From positions 1-64,000 of the forward strand of contig CAYGXJ010000127.1 of NCBI GenBank assembly GCA_964353865.1: a DNA stretch of 64,000 nucleotides, written 5' to 3'. The DNA is from RBG-16-64-43 sp964353865 (lineage in GTDB: Bacteria > Chloroflexota > Anaerolineae > Anaerolineales > RBG-16-64-43). Numbering within the stretch: the stretch's first letter is position 1; each line of letters begins with the position of its first letter. A program made the translations under genes and the position numbers. Positions 51,283 through 60,061 of this stretch are shown one piece after another. The notes beneath the pieces were generated by a model. That model did no database searches. It saw only the letters and a list, made by a program, of their open reading frames with translations, and had not been told where the DNA came from.

Positions 51283-51774
51283 TCAGCCCTCCCGCGCCGT
51301 CTTCTCCACGCGGCCGGAGGTCGGGATTCTCCATTGGTAGACGTCTTTCAAAACCAGGGGGACGATGACTGTCGATGTCTTGCGCACGCCTGGGATGTTG
51401 GCGACAACATCCGTGACGAACGAGTAGACTTCGGCGTTGTCGTGAGCGACGACCTGGGTGCTGATGTCCGTCTCACCCATGGAGCAGCCGACATAGCTCA
51501 CGCACTCGTACTCAGTCAGCTTTCGTGCGACCTCGAGAATGCTGCCCGCATCAACCTGGAGGAAGACATCCGCAATAACGTTGTAGCCGAACGACTTGGG
51601 GTTGGGGATGGCGACGACGCGGATCAAACCCTCCGCAAGCAGCCTGCCGAGCCGGTAGCGGACAGCTCGCTCCGAGACACTGCCCGCGCGCCGGGCGATA
51701 TCGGCACAGGGCATCCGCCCGTCCTCCATGAGCAAACTGACTATTGCTCTGTCAGTTTCGTCGATTTGCGCCAC
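51283..51774 (-). CDS. Lrp/AsnC-family transcriptional regulator
   Basis: A 163-residue Lrp/AsnC regulator. The N-terminal winged HTH has IDETDRAIVSLLMEDGRMPCADIARRAG and SERAVRYRLGRLLAEGLI; the RAM effector domain (about 70-145) shows DVFLQVDAGSILEVARKLTEYECVSYVG and VRKTSTVIVPLVLKDVYQW. It is first in a 14-gene minus-strand array of amine and aldehyde metabolism, so it probably senses an amino acid or amine from that pathway. The start is GTG at 51774 with only a weak AG-rich ribosome site; a good sigma70 promoter lies upstream. Confidence 0.92.
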   Translation of the reverse strand: MAQIDETDRAIVSLLMEDGRMPCADIARRAGSVSERAVRYRLGRLLAEGLIRVVAIPNPKSFGYNVIADVFLQVDAGSILEVARKLTEYECVSYVGCSMGETDISTQVVAHDNAEVYSFVTDVVANIPGVRKTSTVIVPLVLKDVYQWRIPTSGRVEKTAREG

Positions 51775-52653
51775 TGTCTTTCTTTCTTCTGTATGTAATC
51801 AACAACTATCCTAGCATTCATGAATTATCGAGTCAATTACCTCATGCGCTATTGCCTGCCTTGCCGTGCAGTCAGTTATCGGTGCCCTTCACACGAATAA
51901 CCACAGGAATAATCACGAGGGCGGGCCATGACAGACGCGCTCTCATCCGTGCGCGGGTGGCCTTGTCCGCCCTGCTGTCGATGCCTTCGGCTTGGCAATC
52001 GGTGGAGGCGCAGAGAGGATCGAGCCACAGAGTCCGCATTGGCTCAGCGCAAAGCGCGAAAGCACGACCGGGCACCCAATTCGGGCGCGCCCAACCCGGA
52101 AAAGATGCAGGGCCGTCGAAGCGGAAGATGCTTGGCAAGAGGGACTACGCCTATCCGCGCGTGGATGCCTGGTCGAGAGTCGCTGCCACACCAGGTTCAT
52201 GGTGACCCATGACCAGTCGCTGCATGCATGGTTTGGGCGGGATCCTGCCTGGTGTAAAATCAAATGGAATGCAATCGTCCGATCACGGTACGTGCATCGG
52301 GCTCCGGGGGACCGCCCTTGTGCTCTGCATACAATTGCCTGAATTCAGCCCGTGAAGCGCCGTGGGTGGGCGGATCGGGTCCCTAACCAGGGCATCGTCG
52401 TCGGATACCGCCCCCTACTCGCGACCACGGTGGGAATACACGCTCCGCTCGCCTCAGCACCCAGATGCAGAGCCGGTGCCGCCAAGTCCGAGAGATGCCG
52501 GTCGATGAGGGTTGTCCTCCACTAGGTGCTCCCGACAGGGCCAGCGCGGACCGGCCGGCTCGTAGGTACCTGCCGAGGGATGTGCGCCGTGCCTCACCCT
52601 CCGGGTGATGCACCCAGACGAGGCAGACAACGAGGGCAGCCAGAGGAGACCAT
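51775..52653. other. Divergent intergenic region with regulatory elements only
   Basis: Between the Lrp gene and the plus-strand S9 peptidase I see no gene. Several short frames exist (for example around 51872-52138 on the minus strand) but translate to unrecognisable Pro/Arg/Cys-rich sequence without ribosome sites. The left end holds the Lrp promoter. A TAAAAT box at 52255-52260 on the plus strand has no good -35 and is 394 bases from the peptidase ATG; a small CACCC/GGGTG repeat lies near 52600. Confidence 0.5.
51808..51836 (-). promoter_or_regulatory. Sigma70 promoter of the Lrp gene with internal palindrome
   Basis: On the minus strand the -35 is TTGACT (51831-51836), then a 17-base spacer and the -10 TAGGAT (51808-51813) preceded by TGC, an extended -10. 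Transcription would start near 51801, about 27 bases before the GTG. The spacer contains the exact palindrome ATTCATGAAT (51816-51825), a plausible Lrp autoregulatory site. Confidence 0.7.
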
Positions 52654-54549
52654 ATGCCAGGGGAGATCAAGCGCGAAGAGAAGTACGAACGCAATGGGTG
52701 GCCCTCACTCCCGCGTCCGGATTTGAAACCTCCGGAAGGCTGGAGTCTCAAACTGCTCACCGCGGTTAGTCGGGTGCGCAATCACCGCCTTTCTCCCGAC
52801 GGTAAGACCGTGGCTTTCATTTGGGATCACGACGAATCGTCCGACGTGTACACTGTTCCCTCTGCCGGAGGATGGCCTGCCCGTGTCTCGGTCGATCGTG
52901 GTCCGGCCATCTACTGGGCCGACGAAATCCCCAAGTGGTCGCCGGATGGCCGCTGGTTGGCGTTCACGCTGGCCAAGGGCGTGCACATCGTATCGGTTGC
53001 GGGCGGCCTGCCCAAGAAGATCAGCGATTTCGCCGAGGAAGCCTCGACCCCGGTGTGGATGCCCGACAGCCAAGGACTCCTTGTGTGCGTGGATCGAGCG
53101 CGCGAGAGCGTCCAATTGCTGCTGACCGACCGCGATGGGTCGTGGCCCAAGGAGTTGGTGACCCTACCCGGGGATGTTCGAGACGCGTGGCCCTCGCCCG
53201 ACGGCCGCTCGGTCGCCTTCATCTTCCGTCCGCACGACGATCCCAATCGCCTGGATGTGCGCCTGGTCGACGTGGCCTCGGGCCAAATGGTGTTGCTCTC
53301 CGGAGCGCCGCGCCAGAAGGACTGGTGGCCACGCTGGTCCCCAGATGGACGCCGCATCGCGTTTCTCTCACAGCGCTCAGGCTTTGACGAGGTCTGGCTG
53401 ATCGAACGCGATGGAAGCGGTTTGAGGCAGTTGACCCACGTGCATTTGGAGGTATCGGGGCTCTCCTGGTCGCCGGATGGAAAACGCTTGGTCTCCACCA
53501 TCAATCGAGGAGGCGCCCTTGATCTGGCCCTGGTTGACGCGCAAAGCGGTGAGGTGACTTACCTCAAGTCGGGGCGAGGCGTCTTCTCGCGACCCAATTG
53601 GTCCCCCGATGGATCCTTCCTGACCGTCGAGTACGAGGGACCGACCCAGCCACCAGACCTCTACCGCGTGTCGCTTCCCGGCGGTGAGATGGCCCAATTG
53701 ACCTTCTCCATGCCGCCGGCCTTGGCGCGCAACATGCTGGTCATGCCTCAGGTGGTCAGCTACAAAAGCTTCGACGGATTGGAAATCCCTGCCTATCTCT
53801 TTGCCCCACCCAAGCCGAACGGCGCCGCCATCGTCGCGCCCCATGGCGGACCTGCCGACCAAAACCGCGATGAGTGGGATGAATTCACTCAGTACCTGGT
53901 GGCTAAGGGCTACACCCTGGTCATGCCCAACTACCGCGGCAGCACCGGCTACGGTCTGGCTTTCGAGCACGCCAATTACAACGACTGGGGCGGGGGCGAC
54001 GCGCAGGATTGTCTGTTCGCCGGGCGCTTTGTGCGGACCTTGCCCTGGATCGATCCGCAGCGCATCGCCATCATGGGCAGCAGCCAGGGAGGGTACCTGG
54101 TGGCGTGCTGCCTTTCGCGCGACCCGGACTATCTCTACGCCTGCGGGGTGGATTTGTACGGCGATGCCCACATCCCGTCGTCGTGGGCGCTGTGCGATCG
54201 CGATCTGCGCATCTACACCGAAATGATGTTGGGCCACCCTGCGCGCAACCGGCTGGTCTACACCAAGGGTTCCCCGATCTTTGAGGTGGATAGAGTCCAA
54301 AAACCGGTGCTGATCCTGCATGGCCTGGAGGATGATATCGTTCCGCCGGAGGCTTCCGAAGCGTGGGTGGAAGCTTTGCGCCGGGCCGGCAAGACCTATG
54401 AGTACAAGACCTACGCCGGTGAACCCCACGGCTTTCTCAAGCGGGCCAATCGGCTGGATGCTTACGCGCGCATCGAACGTTTCTTGGATTGGTATCTGAT
54501 GCCGACGTCCCCCCTCAGCCCGGGAGAGGGAACGCCCCCCTCACCGTAA
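52654..54549 (+). CDS. S9-family peptidase (acylaminoacyl-peptidase-like)
   Basis: A prolyl-oligopeptidase-superfamily enzyme of 631 residues, probably cytoplasmic since no signal is visible. The first ~340 residues are TolB-like beta-propeller repeats (RLSPDGKTVAFIWD, KWSPDGRWLAFT, RWSPDGRRIAFLSQRSG). The alpha/beta hydrolase domain has Ser477 in GSSQGG, Asp560 in GLEDDIVPP and His592 in GEPHGF. It would trim short peptides, which fits the neighbouring peptide importer. GAGGAG precedes ATG 52654. A Pro-rich tail of ~15 residues follows the hydrolase. Confidence 0.94.
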   Translation: MPGEIKREEKYERNGWPSLPRPDLKPPEGWSLKLLTAVSRVRNHRLSPDGKTVAFIWDHDESSDVYTVPSAGGWPARVSVDRGPAIYWADEIPKWSPDGRWLAFTLAKGVHIVSVAGGLPKKISDFAEEASTPVWMPDSQGLLVCVDRARESVQLLLTDRDGSWPKELVTLPGDVRDAWPSPDGRSVAFIFRPHDDPNRLDVRLVDVASGQMVLLSGAPRQKDWWPRWSPDGRRIAFLSQRSGFDEVWLIERDGSGLRQLTHVHLEVSGLSWSPDGKRLVSTINRGGALDLALVDAQSGEVTYLKSGRGVFSRPNWSPDGSFLTVEYEGPTQPPDLYRVSLPGGEMAQLTFSMPPALARNMLVMPQVVSYKSFDGLEIPAYLFAPPKPNGAAIVAPHGGPADQNRDEWDEFTQYLVAKGYTLVMPNYRGSTGYGLAFEHANYNDWGGGDAQDCLFAGRFVRTLPWIDPQRIAIMGSSQGGYLVACCLSRDPDYLYACGVDLYGDAHIPSSWALCDRDLRIYTEMMLGHPARNRLVYTKGSPIFEVDRVQKPVLILHGLEDDIVPPEASEAWVEALRRAGKTYEYKTYAGEPHGFLKRANRLDAYARIERFLDWYLMPTSPLSPGEGTPPSP

Positions 54550-54558
54550 AGGCTGACG

Positions 54559-55722
54559 ATGACCGAATTCTTCGCCTACGAAGACTTGACTTGGCCGGAG
54601 ATCGCCAGGTTGGCACGGGATACGCCCCTGGTCATCCCGTTCGGTTCGGGTTACGACGGCAGGAGACTCGCCGAGGCCATGAGCCACCCCGCCCGCATCG
54701 GATGGCTCCCATCCGTTCCTTACGGATGGCAGGGCTCATCCGTCGAGGTGCCCGCGGTCGTATGGGGCGCGTACATCTCGAACCTGACGGCGAGCCTGCG
54801 AGAGGACGGCTTCACGCGCGTCATGGTCCTTGCGCCGAGCGATCTCCCCGAGGTGCCCGGCCTCTCGACGCACGAAGGAAGCTCGCGCCTTTCCCTGCCC
54901 TGCCCGAATTCGCAAACCGAACTCCTTCAAAGCGGCGACCGTGGCAAGGTAGTACTCATTCCGATCGGCCACACCGAACAGCATGGTCATCACCTGCCCC
55001 TCTCGACGGACACGCTGATCATCGAGGCCATCGCTCGTGGCGTGGCCGCCCTGGCACCCGGCGAGGCGATTGCTCTTCCAGTCATGCCCTACGGGGTCAG
55101 CACGCACCGCCGGTCCTTCGCCGGCACACTCAACGCCGGCGGGCGCGCTTTCGAGGATCTCTACCTTGGCGTTCTCGACGCGCTCGTGGCGCGTGGACAC
55201 GACCGCTTCTATCTCCTCAGCGGACATGGCGGCAATTGTTCCTTCCTGGCGAACGTTGTCAAATATGCTGGAGAGCGACACCCGCGCATCTTCGCCGCCG
55301 CGGCATGGCTTTATCTTTCGGGGCCGCACGGGGTGGCTGCCCTCGAGCGGCACCGCATTTCTCCTCGCGGTGGGATGGGTCACGCCTGCGAACTGGAAAC
55401 ATCGCTCATCCTCCACCTGCGGCCCGACCTTGTGCGTATGGCGCGTGTCGTCGACGAGACGGATTTCATCAGCACGCCGTCCTTCTTCATGGACTGGATC
55501 GAGGGCGGCGCCTTGGTGGCAAACCCTCCATGGGAGGACGACACCCAAACCGGCGCGTATGGCGCGGGCAGTCTCGGGACGGCGGAGCATGGCAAGCTGT
55601 GGCTGCAGGCCGCCATCGACGAGAAGGTCCAGCATGTAGCCGAGATCCACGAGCAGCATCGCCGCCGCGAACAGCGGCGCACAGCAGGCTATGGTCAGTG
55701 GGGCACGGGGAAGTCGGGGTAG
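54559..55722 (+). CDS. Creatininase-family hydrolase with a degenerate duplicate N-terminus
   Basis: A 387-residue protein whose residues ~128-370 are a full creatininase domain (metal-dependent amidohydrolase): IPIGHTEQHGHHLPLSTDT with E140, H142 and D151, MPYGVSTHRRSFAGTLN, and LLSGHGGN. Related enzymes open cyclic amides such as creatinine or act on formamides and mycofactocin-type peptides. Residues 1-125 look like a second, decayed copy of the first half of the same domain (TPLVIPFGSGYDG, PSVPYGWQGSS, FTRVMVLAPSD) lacking the metal-binding EQHG. It starts 9 bases after the peptidase gene, likely cotranscribed. Confidence 0.85.
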   Translation: MTEFFAYEDLTWPEIARLARDTPLVIPFGSGYDGRRLAEAMSHPARIGWLPSVPYGWQGSSVEVPAVVWGAYISNLTASLREDGFTRVMVLAPSDLPEVPGLSTHEGSSRLSLPCPNSQTELLQSGDRGKVVLIPIGHTEQHGHHLPLSTDTLIIEAIARGVAALAPGEAIALPVMPYGVSTHRRSFAGTLNAGGRAFEDLYLGVLDALVARGHDRFYLLSGHGGNCSFLANVVKYAGERHPRIFAAAAWLYLSGPHGVAALERHRISPRGGMGHACELETSLILHLRPDLVRMARVVDETDFISTPSFFMDWIEGGALVANPPWEDDTQTGAYGAGSLGTAEHGKLWLQAAIDEKVQHVAEIHEQHRRREQRRTAGYGQWGTGKSG

Positions 55723-55777
55723 GGTCACATCTGGAACCGCGACCTCTCGCTCCATGACCAACCGCCCATCGTGTGAG

Positions 55778-55814
55778 AAAATTAGACGGGGCCGGCCATT
55801 GGCTGGCCGGCCCC
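55778..55814 (-). terminator. Intrinsic terminator of the second peptide ABC operon
   Basis: GGGGCCGGCCA (55788-55798) and TGGCCGGCCCC (55804-55814) form a perfect 11-base stem with a 5-base loop. On the minus strand it is followed by GTCTAATTTTCTC, a T-rich tract, so it terminates the minus-strand ABC operon; the plus-strand creatininase gene ends 55 bases away on the other side. Confidence 0.85.
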
Positions 55815-55846
55815 GATGCCTTCGGTGCGGCAGCCCCACGCTCCGC

Positions 55847-56971
55847 TCACGATTCGCGCGCCCCGGATTGACCCGACCGATCGTCGCGGGCTTCGACCAG
55901 CACGCATGCCGCCCGGTGCCCTCCACCAACGTCGACCAAAGTGGGATCGGTCACATGGCACCGCTCGATGGCCACAGGACAGCGTGGGTGAAACCGGCAA
56001 CCCGGCGGCACATTGGCGGCATTGGGGGTTTCACCTTGAAGGATGATTCGCTCGCGCCTCAGGCGGGGGTTGGGCACGGGTACGACCGAAAGCAGGGCCT
56101 TGGTGTAGGGATGCTGGGGGAAATGCAGCACATCATCCGTTGGTCCAATCTCGACAATCCGGCCCAGGTACATCACCGCGATTTGGTCGGCGAAGTACGA
56201 GACTGTGCTCAGGTCGTGCGTGATGAAGACGATGGCCACCCCGCTGCGCTTGCGCAAGTCATTGAGCAAATTGAGAATCTCGGCCCGGATCGATACATCG
56301 AGCATCGATACCGGTTCGTCCGCCAGGAGCAGCTCGGGGCGCAGCACCATGGCGCTCGCGATCACCACCCGTTGGCGCTGCCCACCCGAGAGTTCGTGCG
56401 GAAAGCGCGGGAAGTAGTCCTCCGCCGGGCGCAGCCCGGCCTCCTCAAGGGCACCCCGGACGCGGGCATCCCGCTCCTCGCGTCGCCGGCCAAGACCGTG
56501 CACCACCAGCGGCTCCGCGACGATTTCGTAGACGGTCGCCCGAGGATTGAGGGATTCGTACGGATCCTGGAAGACCATCTGCGCGTGCTGACGCAGCCGC
56601 TTCATCGCGATCTTCGGAAACTGGAGGTGCTGCCGGCTGCCAGGGCCGGAAGCCTCCAGCGGCGCCAGGCCGGCACGCAATCGGCGCTGGCTGGCGCCGA
56701 CCCACTGGCCCTCGAAGAGGATCTCCCCGCCGGTTTGTTCCTCCAGGCCGATCAGGGTGCGCGCGATGGTGGTCTTGCCACACCCCGATTCGCCCACCAG
56801 CGCGACGACCTCCCCCCGCCTCAATGCGAAGCTCACCCCGTCCACGGCGCGGATGTATCTCAGCGGCTTCCGTCGTAGCGAGTCCAACGGCGACTGGGTG
56901 ATGGGGAAGTACTTGTAGAGATCGCGCACTTCCAGCACGGGCGGGGCGCTGACCGGATCTGGAACGCTCAT
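55847..56971 (-). CDS. Second peptide ABC transporter ATP-binding protein (OppF type)
   Basis: A 374-residue OppF-type ATPase. Walker A GESGCGKTTIARTLIG near 55, Q-loop MVFQDPYESLNPRA, signature LSGGQRQRVVIASAM, Walker B LLLADEPVSMLDV and C-terminal CRFHPRCPVAIERC. An ~35-residue insertion (residues ~88-120) between Walker A and the Q-loop (WVGASQRRLRAGLAPLEA...) is longer than usual. The ATG overlaps the upstream stop in ATGA. Last gene of the operon, before the terminator. Confidence 0.94.
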   Translation of the reverse strand: MSVPDPVSAPPVLEVRDLYKYFPITQSPLDSLRRKPLRYIRAVDGVSFALRRGEVVALVGESGCGKTTIARTLIGLEEQTGGEILFEGQWVGASQRRLRAGLAPLEASGPGSRQHLQFPKIAMKRLRQHAQMVFQDPYESLNPRATVYEIVAEPLVVHGLGRRREERDARVRGALEEAGLRPAEDYFPRFPHELSGGQRQRVVIASAMVLRPELLLADEPVSMLDVSIRAEILNLLNDLRKRSGVAIVFITHDLSTVSYFADQIAVMYLGRIVEIGPTDDVLHFPQHPYTKALLSVVPVPNPRLRRERIILQGETPNAANVPPGCRFHPRCPVAIERCHVTDPTLVDVGGGHRAACVLVEARDDRSGQSGARES

Positions 56972-57996
56972 AGCCTAGCCTCCTCGCCCGTGTGCAGATG
57001 GCAGGCTGCATAGTGACCGGTGAGGTAGGGCAACTCCTCGGGACGAGTGACCGCCGAAGTCGAAAGGGCGATGAGAGGCGGCATGATTTGGCGGCAAATG
57101 GGTATGCGTGCATGGCAGCGCGGCTCGAAGCGGCACCCAGGCGGAAGGTCGCTGAGACGCGGCGGCGTTCCCGGGATGGAAGCCAGATCCTGGCTTCGCC
57201 GCTGGAGGTCGGGGAAGGATTGCAGCAAGCGCTGGGTGTAGGGATGCTGCGGGTCGTTGTAGACCTGGTCACATGTGCCGGACTCGGCCACCTTCCCGCC
57301 ATACATCACAACGACGCTGTCACAGACCTCCGCCACAACACCCAAGTCGTGGGTAACCATGACTATGGCGAGACCCAATTCGGCCTGAATGGTCTTGAGC
57401 AATTCCAGCACCTGAGCCTGGATCATGACGTCCAGTGCCGTTGTCGGCTCATCCGCAAAGAGAATCCGCGGGCGGCAGGCCAGGGCCATGGCGATCATCG
57501 CTCGTTGGCGCATTCCACCCGAGAATTGGTGTGGGTACTGGGTTCCGCGGGCGCTGGGAATGCCCACGAGTTCCAAGAGCTCATCCACCCGTCGATTGGC
57601 CGCCTCGACGTCGAGCAGGTGGTGAAGCAGAATGGCTTCGCGGATCTGCTCATGCACGCGCATGACCGGATTGAGGGCGTTCATGGCGCCCTGGAAAACG
57701 ATGGCCAGCTCCCTCCAGCGGTAACGGCGCATTTCGCGCTCGCTGAGCGAAAGCAAGTCCGTGCCATCGAAGGTTACGCGCCCTGCGGTGATTCGTCCCG
57801 AGGCCGGAAGCAGCCGCAGGATGGAGAGCAGCGCGGTGGTCTTGCCGCAACCCGACTCGCCGACCAAGCCCAGGGTGCGGCCGGGAAAGACGTCGAAGGA
57901 TACGTCTTCGAGCGCACGCGCAGGCTTTCCCTTTGTGCCGAGGAACTCGGTGCTCAAGTGCCGGACGCTGAGCAGCGGGGGGTCGTCCCGGGTCAT
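56968..57996 (-). CDS. Second peptide ABC transporter ATP-binding protein (OppD type)
   Basis: A 342-residue OppD-type ATPase: Walker A GESGCGKTTALLSILR, Q-loop IVFQGAMNALNPV (a QG variant of QD), signature FSGGMRQRAMIAMAL, Walker B ILFADEPTTALDV and the CRFEPRCHARIPIC extension. ATG 57996 is chosen because conservation starts there; the frame open to 58185 lies inside the preceding permease gene. It begins 10 bases after DppC ends. Confidence 0.93.
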   Translation of the reverse strand: MTRDDPPLLSVRHLSTEFLGTKGKPARALEDVSFDVFPGRTLGLVGESGCGKTTALLSILRLLPASGRITAGRVTFDGTDLLSLSEREMRRYRWRELAIVFQGAMNALNPVMRVHEQIREAILLHHLLDVEAANRRVDELLELVGIPSARGTQYPHQFSGGMRQRAMIAMALACRPRILFADEPTTALDVMIQAQVLELLKTIQAELGLAIVMVTHDLGVVAEVCDSVVVMYGGKVAESGTCDQVYNDPQHPYTQRLLQSFPDLQRRSQDLASIPGTPPRLSDLPPGCRFEPRCHARIPICRQIMPPLIALSTSAVTRPEELPYLTGHYAACHLHTGEEARL

Positions 57997-58006
57997 CGTC
58001 GGCGCA

Positions 58007-58951
58007 TCACTTTCCCTCGGTGGGGGATTCTTCGCGGCGGGCCACCATGTTTTGCTCTCCCTCCAGATGGTGCATTGCCAGCCGGGGGTTGAGGATTTCC
58101 TCCAACACGTTGCCCAAGAGCACACAACCCAGTGTGACCCACACGATCGCCAGTCCCGGCGGCAAATAGAACCACCAGGCGCCATTGGAGACCGCGTTGC
58201 GGTCGAAGGCGAAGTTGAGCATCGTCCCCCAGGAGGGTTGGGTGGGATCGCCCAACCCCAAGAAGGCCAGCCCCGATTCGACCAGGATGGCCGTCGAAAG
58301 GATGAGCACGGTGTTGGCCACGATCAGCGGCATGATCTGCGGAAGGATGTGCTTGCGGACGATGTGCCAGTGACCGGCGCCAATCGCGCGAGCGCGCGCG
58401 ACAAATTGGCGCTCTTTGATCGTCAGGACCTGCGACCGAATCAATCGCGCAGTGCTCGTCCAGTACAGCAACCCAATCACCACCGTCAAAACGGCCAATG
58501 GAGAAACATGCAGGTCCATTTGACGCAGGGTCGCGACCAGAATGAGCATGAGGGGCAGGTCCGGGATCACCAGAAGAACGTCCGTCGCGCGCATGAGCAG
58601 CGTGTCGACCCAGCCGCCGAAGTAGCCGGCCAGGATACCGAACAGACTGCCAATGAACATGGCGATGAAACCGGCTAGGAATCCAACGGTCAAGGAGATA
58701 CGTGCCCCGTGCACAAGTTGGGTGAAGACATCGCGGCTGGCATCATCGGTGCCCAGCGGGGGATGAACCGAGGGCGGAGCGAAGGTCAGCGCGCGCCCGT
58801 CGGCATCGCGCACGATCTCGCTTGGCGCATAGGGCGTCCACGCCGGGCCGAGTATCGCCACAACCAGCGTCGAGGCCACCAGGATCGCACCCAAGATGCC
58901 CATCCGGTTGCCTCGGAAGACGCGCCAGAAATCAACCAGATTGCGTTTCAA
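58007..58951 (-). CDS. Second peptide ABC permease (DppC type)
   Basis: A 314-residue DppC-type permease. N-terminal helix ILGAILVASTLVVAILGPAW, periplasmic HPPLGTDDASRDVF, and the EAA loop ERQFVARARAIGAGHWHIVR near 205. Ends in a charged tail with EEILNPRLAMHHLEGE. It follows DppB by 69 bases and precedes OppD by 10. Confidence 0.94.
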   Translation of the reverse strand: MKRNLVDFWRVFRGNRMGILGAILVASTLVVAILGPAWTPYAPSEIVRDADGRALTFAPPSVHPPLGTDDASRDVFTQLVHGARISLTVGFLAGFIAMFIGSLFGILAGYFGGWVDTLLMRATDVLLVIPDLPLMLILVATLRQMDLHVSPLAVLTVVIGLLYWTSTARLIRSQVLTIKERQFVARARAIGAGHWHIVRKHILPQIMPLIVANTVLILSTAILVESGLAFLGLGDPTQPSWGTMLNFAFDRNAVSNGAWWFYLPPGLAIVWVTLGCVLLGNVLEEILNPRLAMHHLEGEQNMVARREESPTEGK

Positions 58952-59020
58952 TGCCCTCGACCTCGGGCCGGGAGCCGCCCGAACTACTCTTCAGGCATAC
59001 GGCCACTCGGCCTGCGAGAA

Positions 59021-59998
59021 CTATACGGCCTTGACGCGCGGATCCAGGTAGGAGTAGACCAAATCGGCCAGCATATTGGCGACGATGACACTGACTGCGA
59101 GCAGCAGGAAGGCCCCCTGCAGCAGAGGGTAGTCGTGCTTCACCAGAGCCGACTGGAACAGCTTGCCCAAACCATCGTAGGAGAAAACGGTTTCGATATA
59201 GATCGCCCCGGAGACGGTGAACCCCAAGTTCAGGGCGATCAGCGTGACAATCGGGAGCATGGCGTTCTTCAGGGCGTGGCGTCGCAGCACCTGCCAGTGG
59301 CTCATGCCCTTAGCTTTGGCGGTCAGGATGTAATCTTCGCTAAGTACTTCCAGGATGGACGAGCGCATGATCAACATGTACTCGCCCAGGTAGAGAATGG
59401 TGAGGGTCAGGGTAGGCAGGATGAGATGCTTGGCCAGGTCCGGCAGCACGGTGTAGAGCGGGCGACCCACATTCTGCGGGCTGAGAATCCCGCCGGTCGG
59501 CAGCCCGAGCCAGGTACTCCCAGCCGCGAGCAGGATGATCCCCAGCCAGAATGTGGGAATCGCCCAGGCAATGAGGGAGAAGGTCAACGCGCCCACGTCG
59601 ACAGCCGTCTTGCGCTTCCATCCGGCGAGCAGCCCCAAAGCCACGCCGAACACGATCGAAAGCGCTTGACCGAGGCCGATGAGCATCAACGTGTTGCCCA
59701 GCTTTGAGAGCAGGATTTCGCTGACCGGCTGCCGCAATGACCATGAGATACCCAGGTTGCCTCGCGCCCATTGGCCGAGCGTGGCGAGGAACTGGTTGGG
59801 AAAGACAGGCTGGTCGAGGCCGAACTGCTCGCGCAGCGCTTGCTGGGTCTCCGGCGAAATGCGTACGTTGCGTCCGATGACGGCCCGCACCGGGTCACCC
59901 GGCAGCACGCGAAAGAGGACAAAGTTGATGGTGACCACAACCAGGACCGTCGCCAGGGCGAAGGCGAACTTGCGAACCAGGTAGTCGCGACGGTTCAT
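59021..59998 (-). CDS. Second peptide ABC permease (DppB type)
   Basis: A 325-residue DppB-type permease with the characteristic N-terminus (YLVRKFAFALATVLVVVTINF) and GDPVRAVIGRNVRISPETQQ; the EAA loop is EDYILTAKAKGMSHWQVLRRH near 220, followed by GFTVSGAIYIETVFSYDGLG. It follows the binding-protein gene across a 63-base gap containing a hairpin. Confidence 0.95.
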   Translation of the reverse strand: MNRRDYLVRKFAFALATVLVVVTINFVLFRVLPGDPVRAVIGRNVRISPETQQALREQFGLDQPVFPNQFLATLGQWARGNLGISWSLRQPVSEILLSKLGNTLMLIGLGQALSIVFGVALGLLAGWKRKTAVDVGALTFSLIAWAIPTFWLGIILLAAGSTWLGLPTGGILSPQNVGRPLYTVLPDLAKHLILPTLTLTILYLGEYMLIMRSSILEVLSEDYILTAKAKGMSHWQVLRRHALKNAMLPIVTLIALNLGFTVSGAIYIETVFSYDGLGKLFQSALVKHDYPLLQGAFLLLAVSVIVANMLADLVYSYLDPRVKAV

Positions 59999-60016
59999 CA
60001 GGTCGGGGGTGGAGAG

Positions 60017-60049
60017 TGCGGGGGAGAGCTCACAACGCTCGCCCCCGCA
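60017..60049. other. GC-rich hairpin between second binding-protein and permease genes
   Basis: TGCGGGGGAGAGC (60017-60029) pairs with GCTCGCCCCCGCA (60037-60049) apart from one mismatch, with a 7-base loop. It occupies the same position as the hairpin in the first peptide ABC operon, between the binding-protein stop and the DppB start. Confidence 0.6.
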
Positions 60050-60061
60050 TTGTGCCCAGCC

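Noticed and set aside
51872..52138. 88-codon minus-strand frame in the Lrp-peptidase gap
   Set aside because: No ribosome site, no recognisable motif, and Pro/Arg/Cys-rich composition unlike neighbouring proteins.
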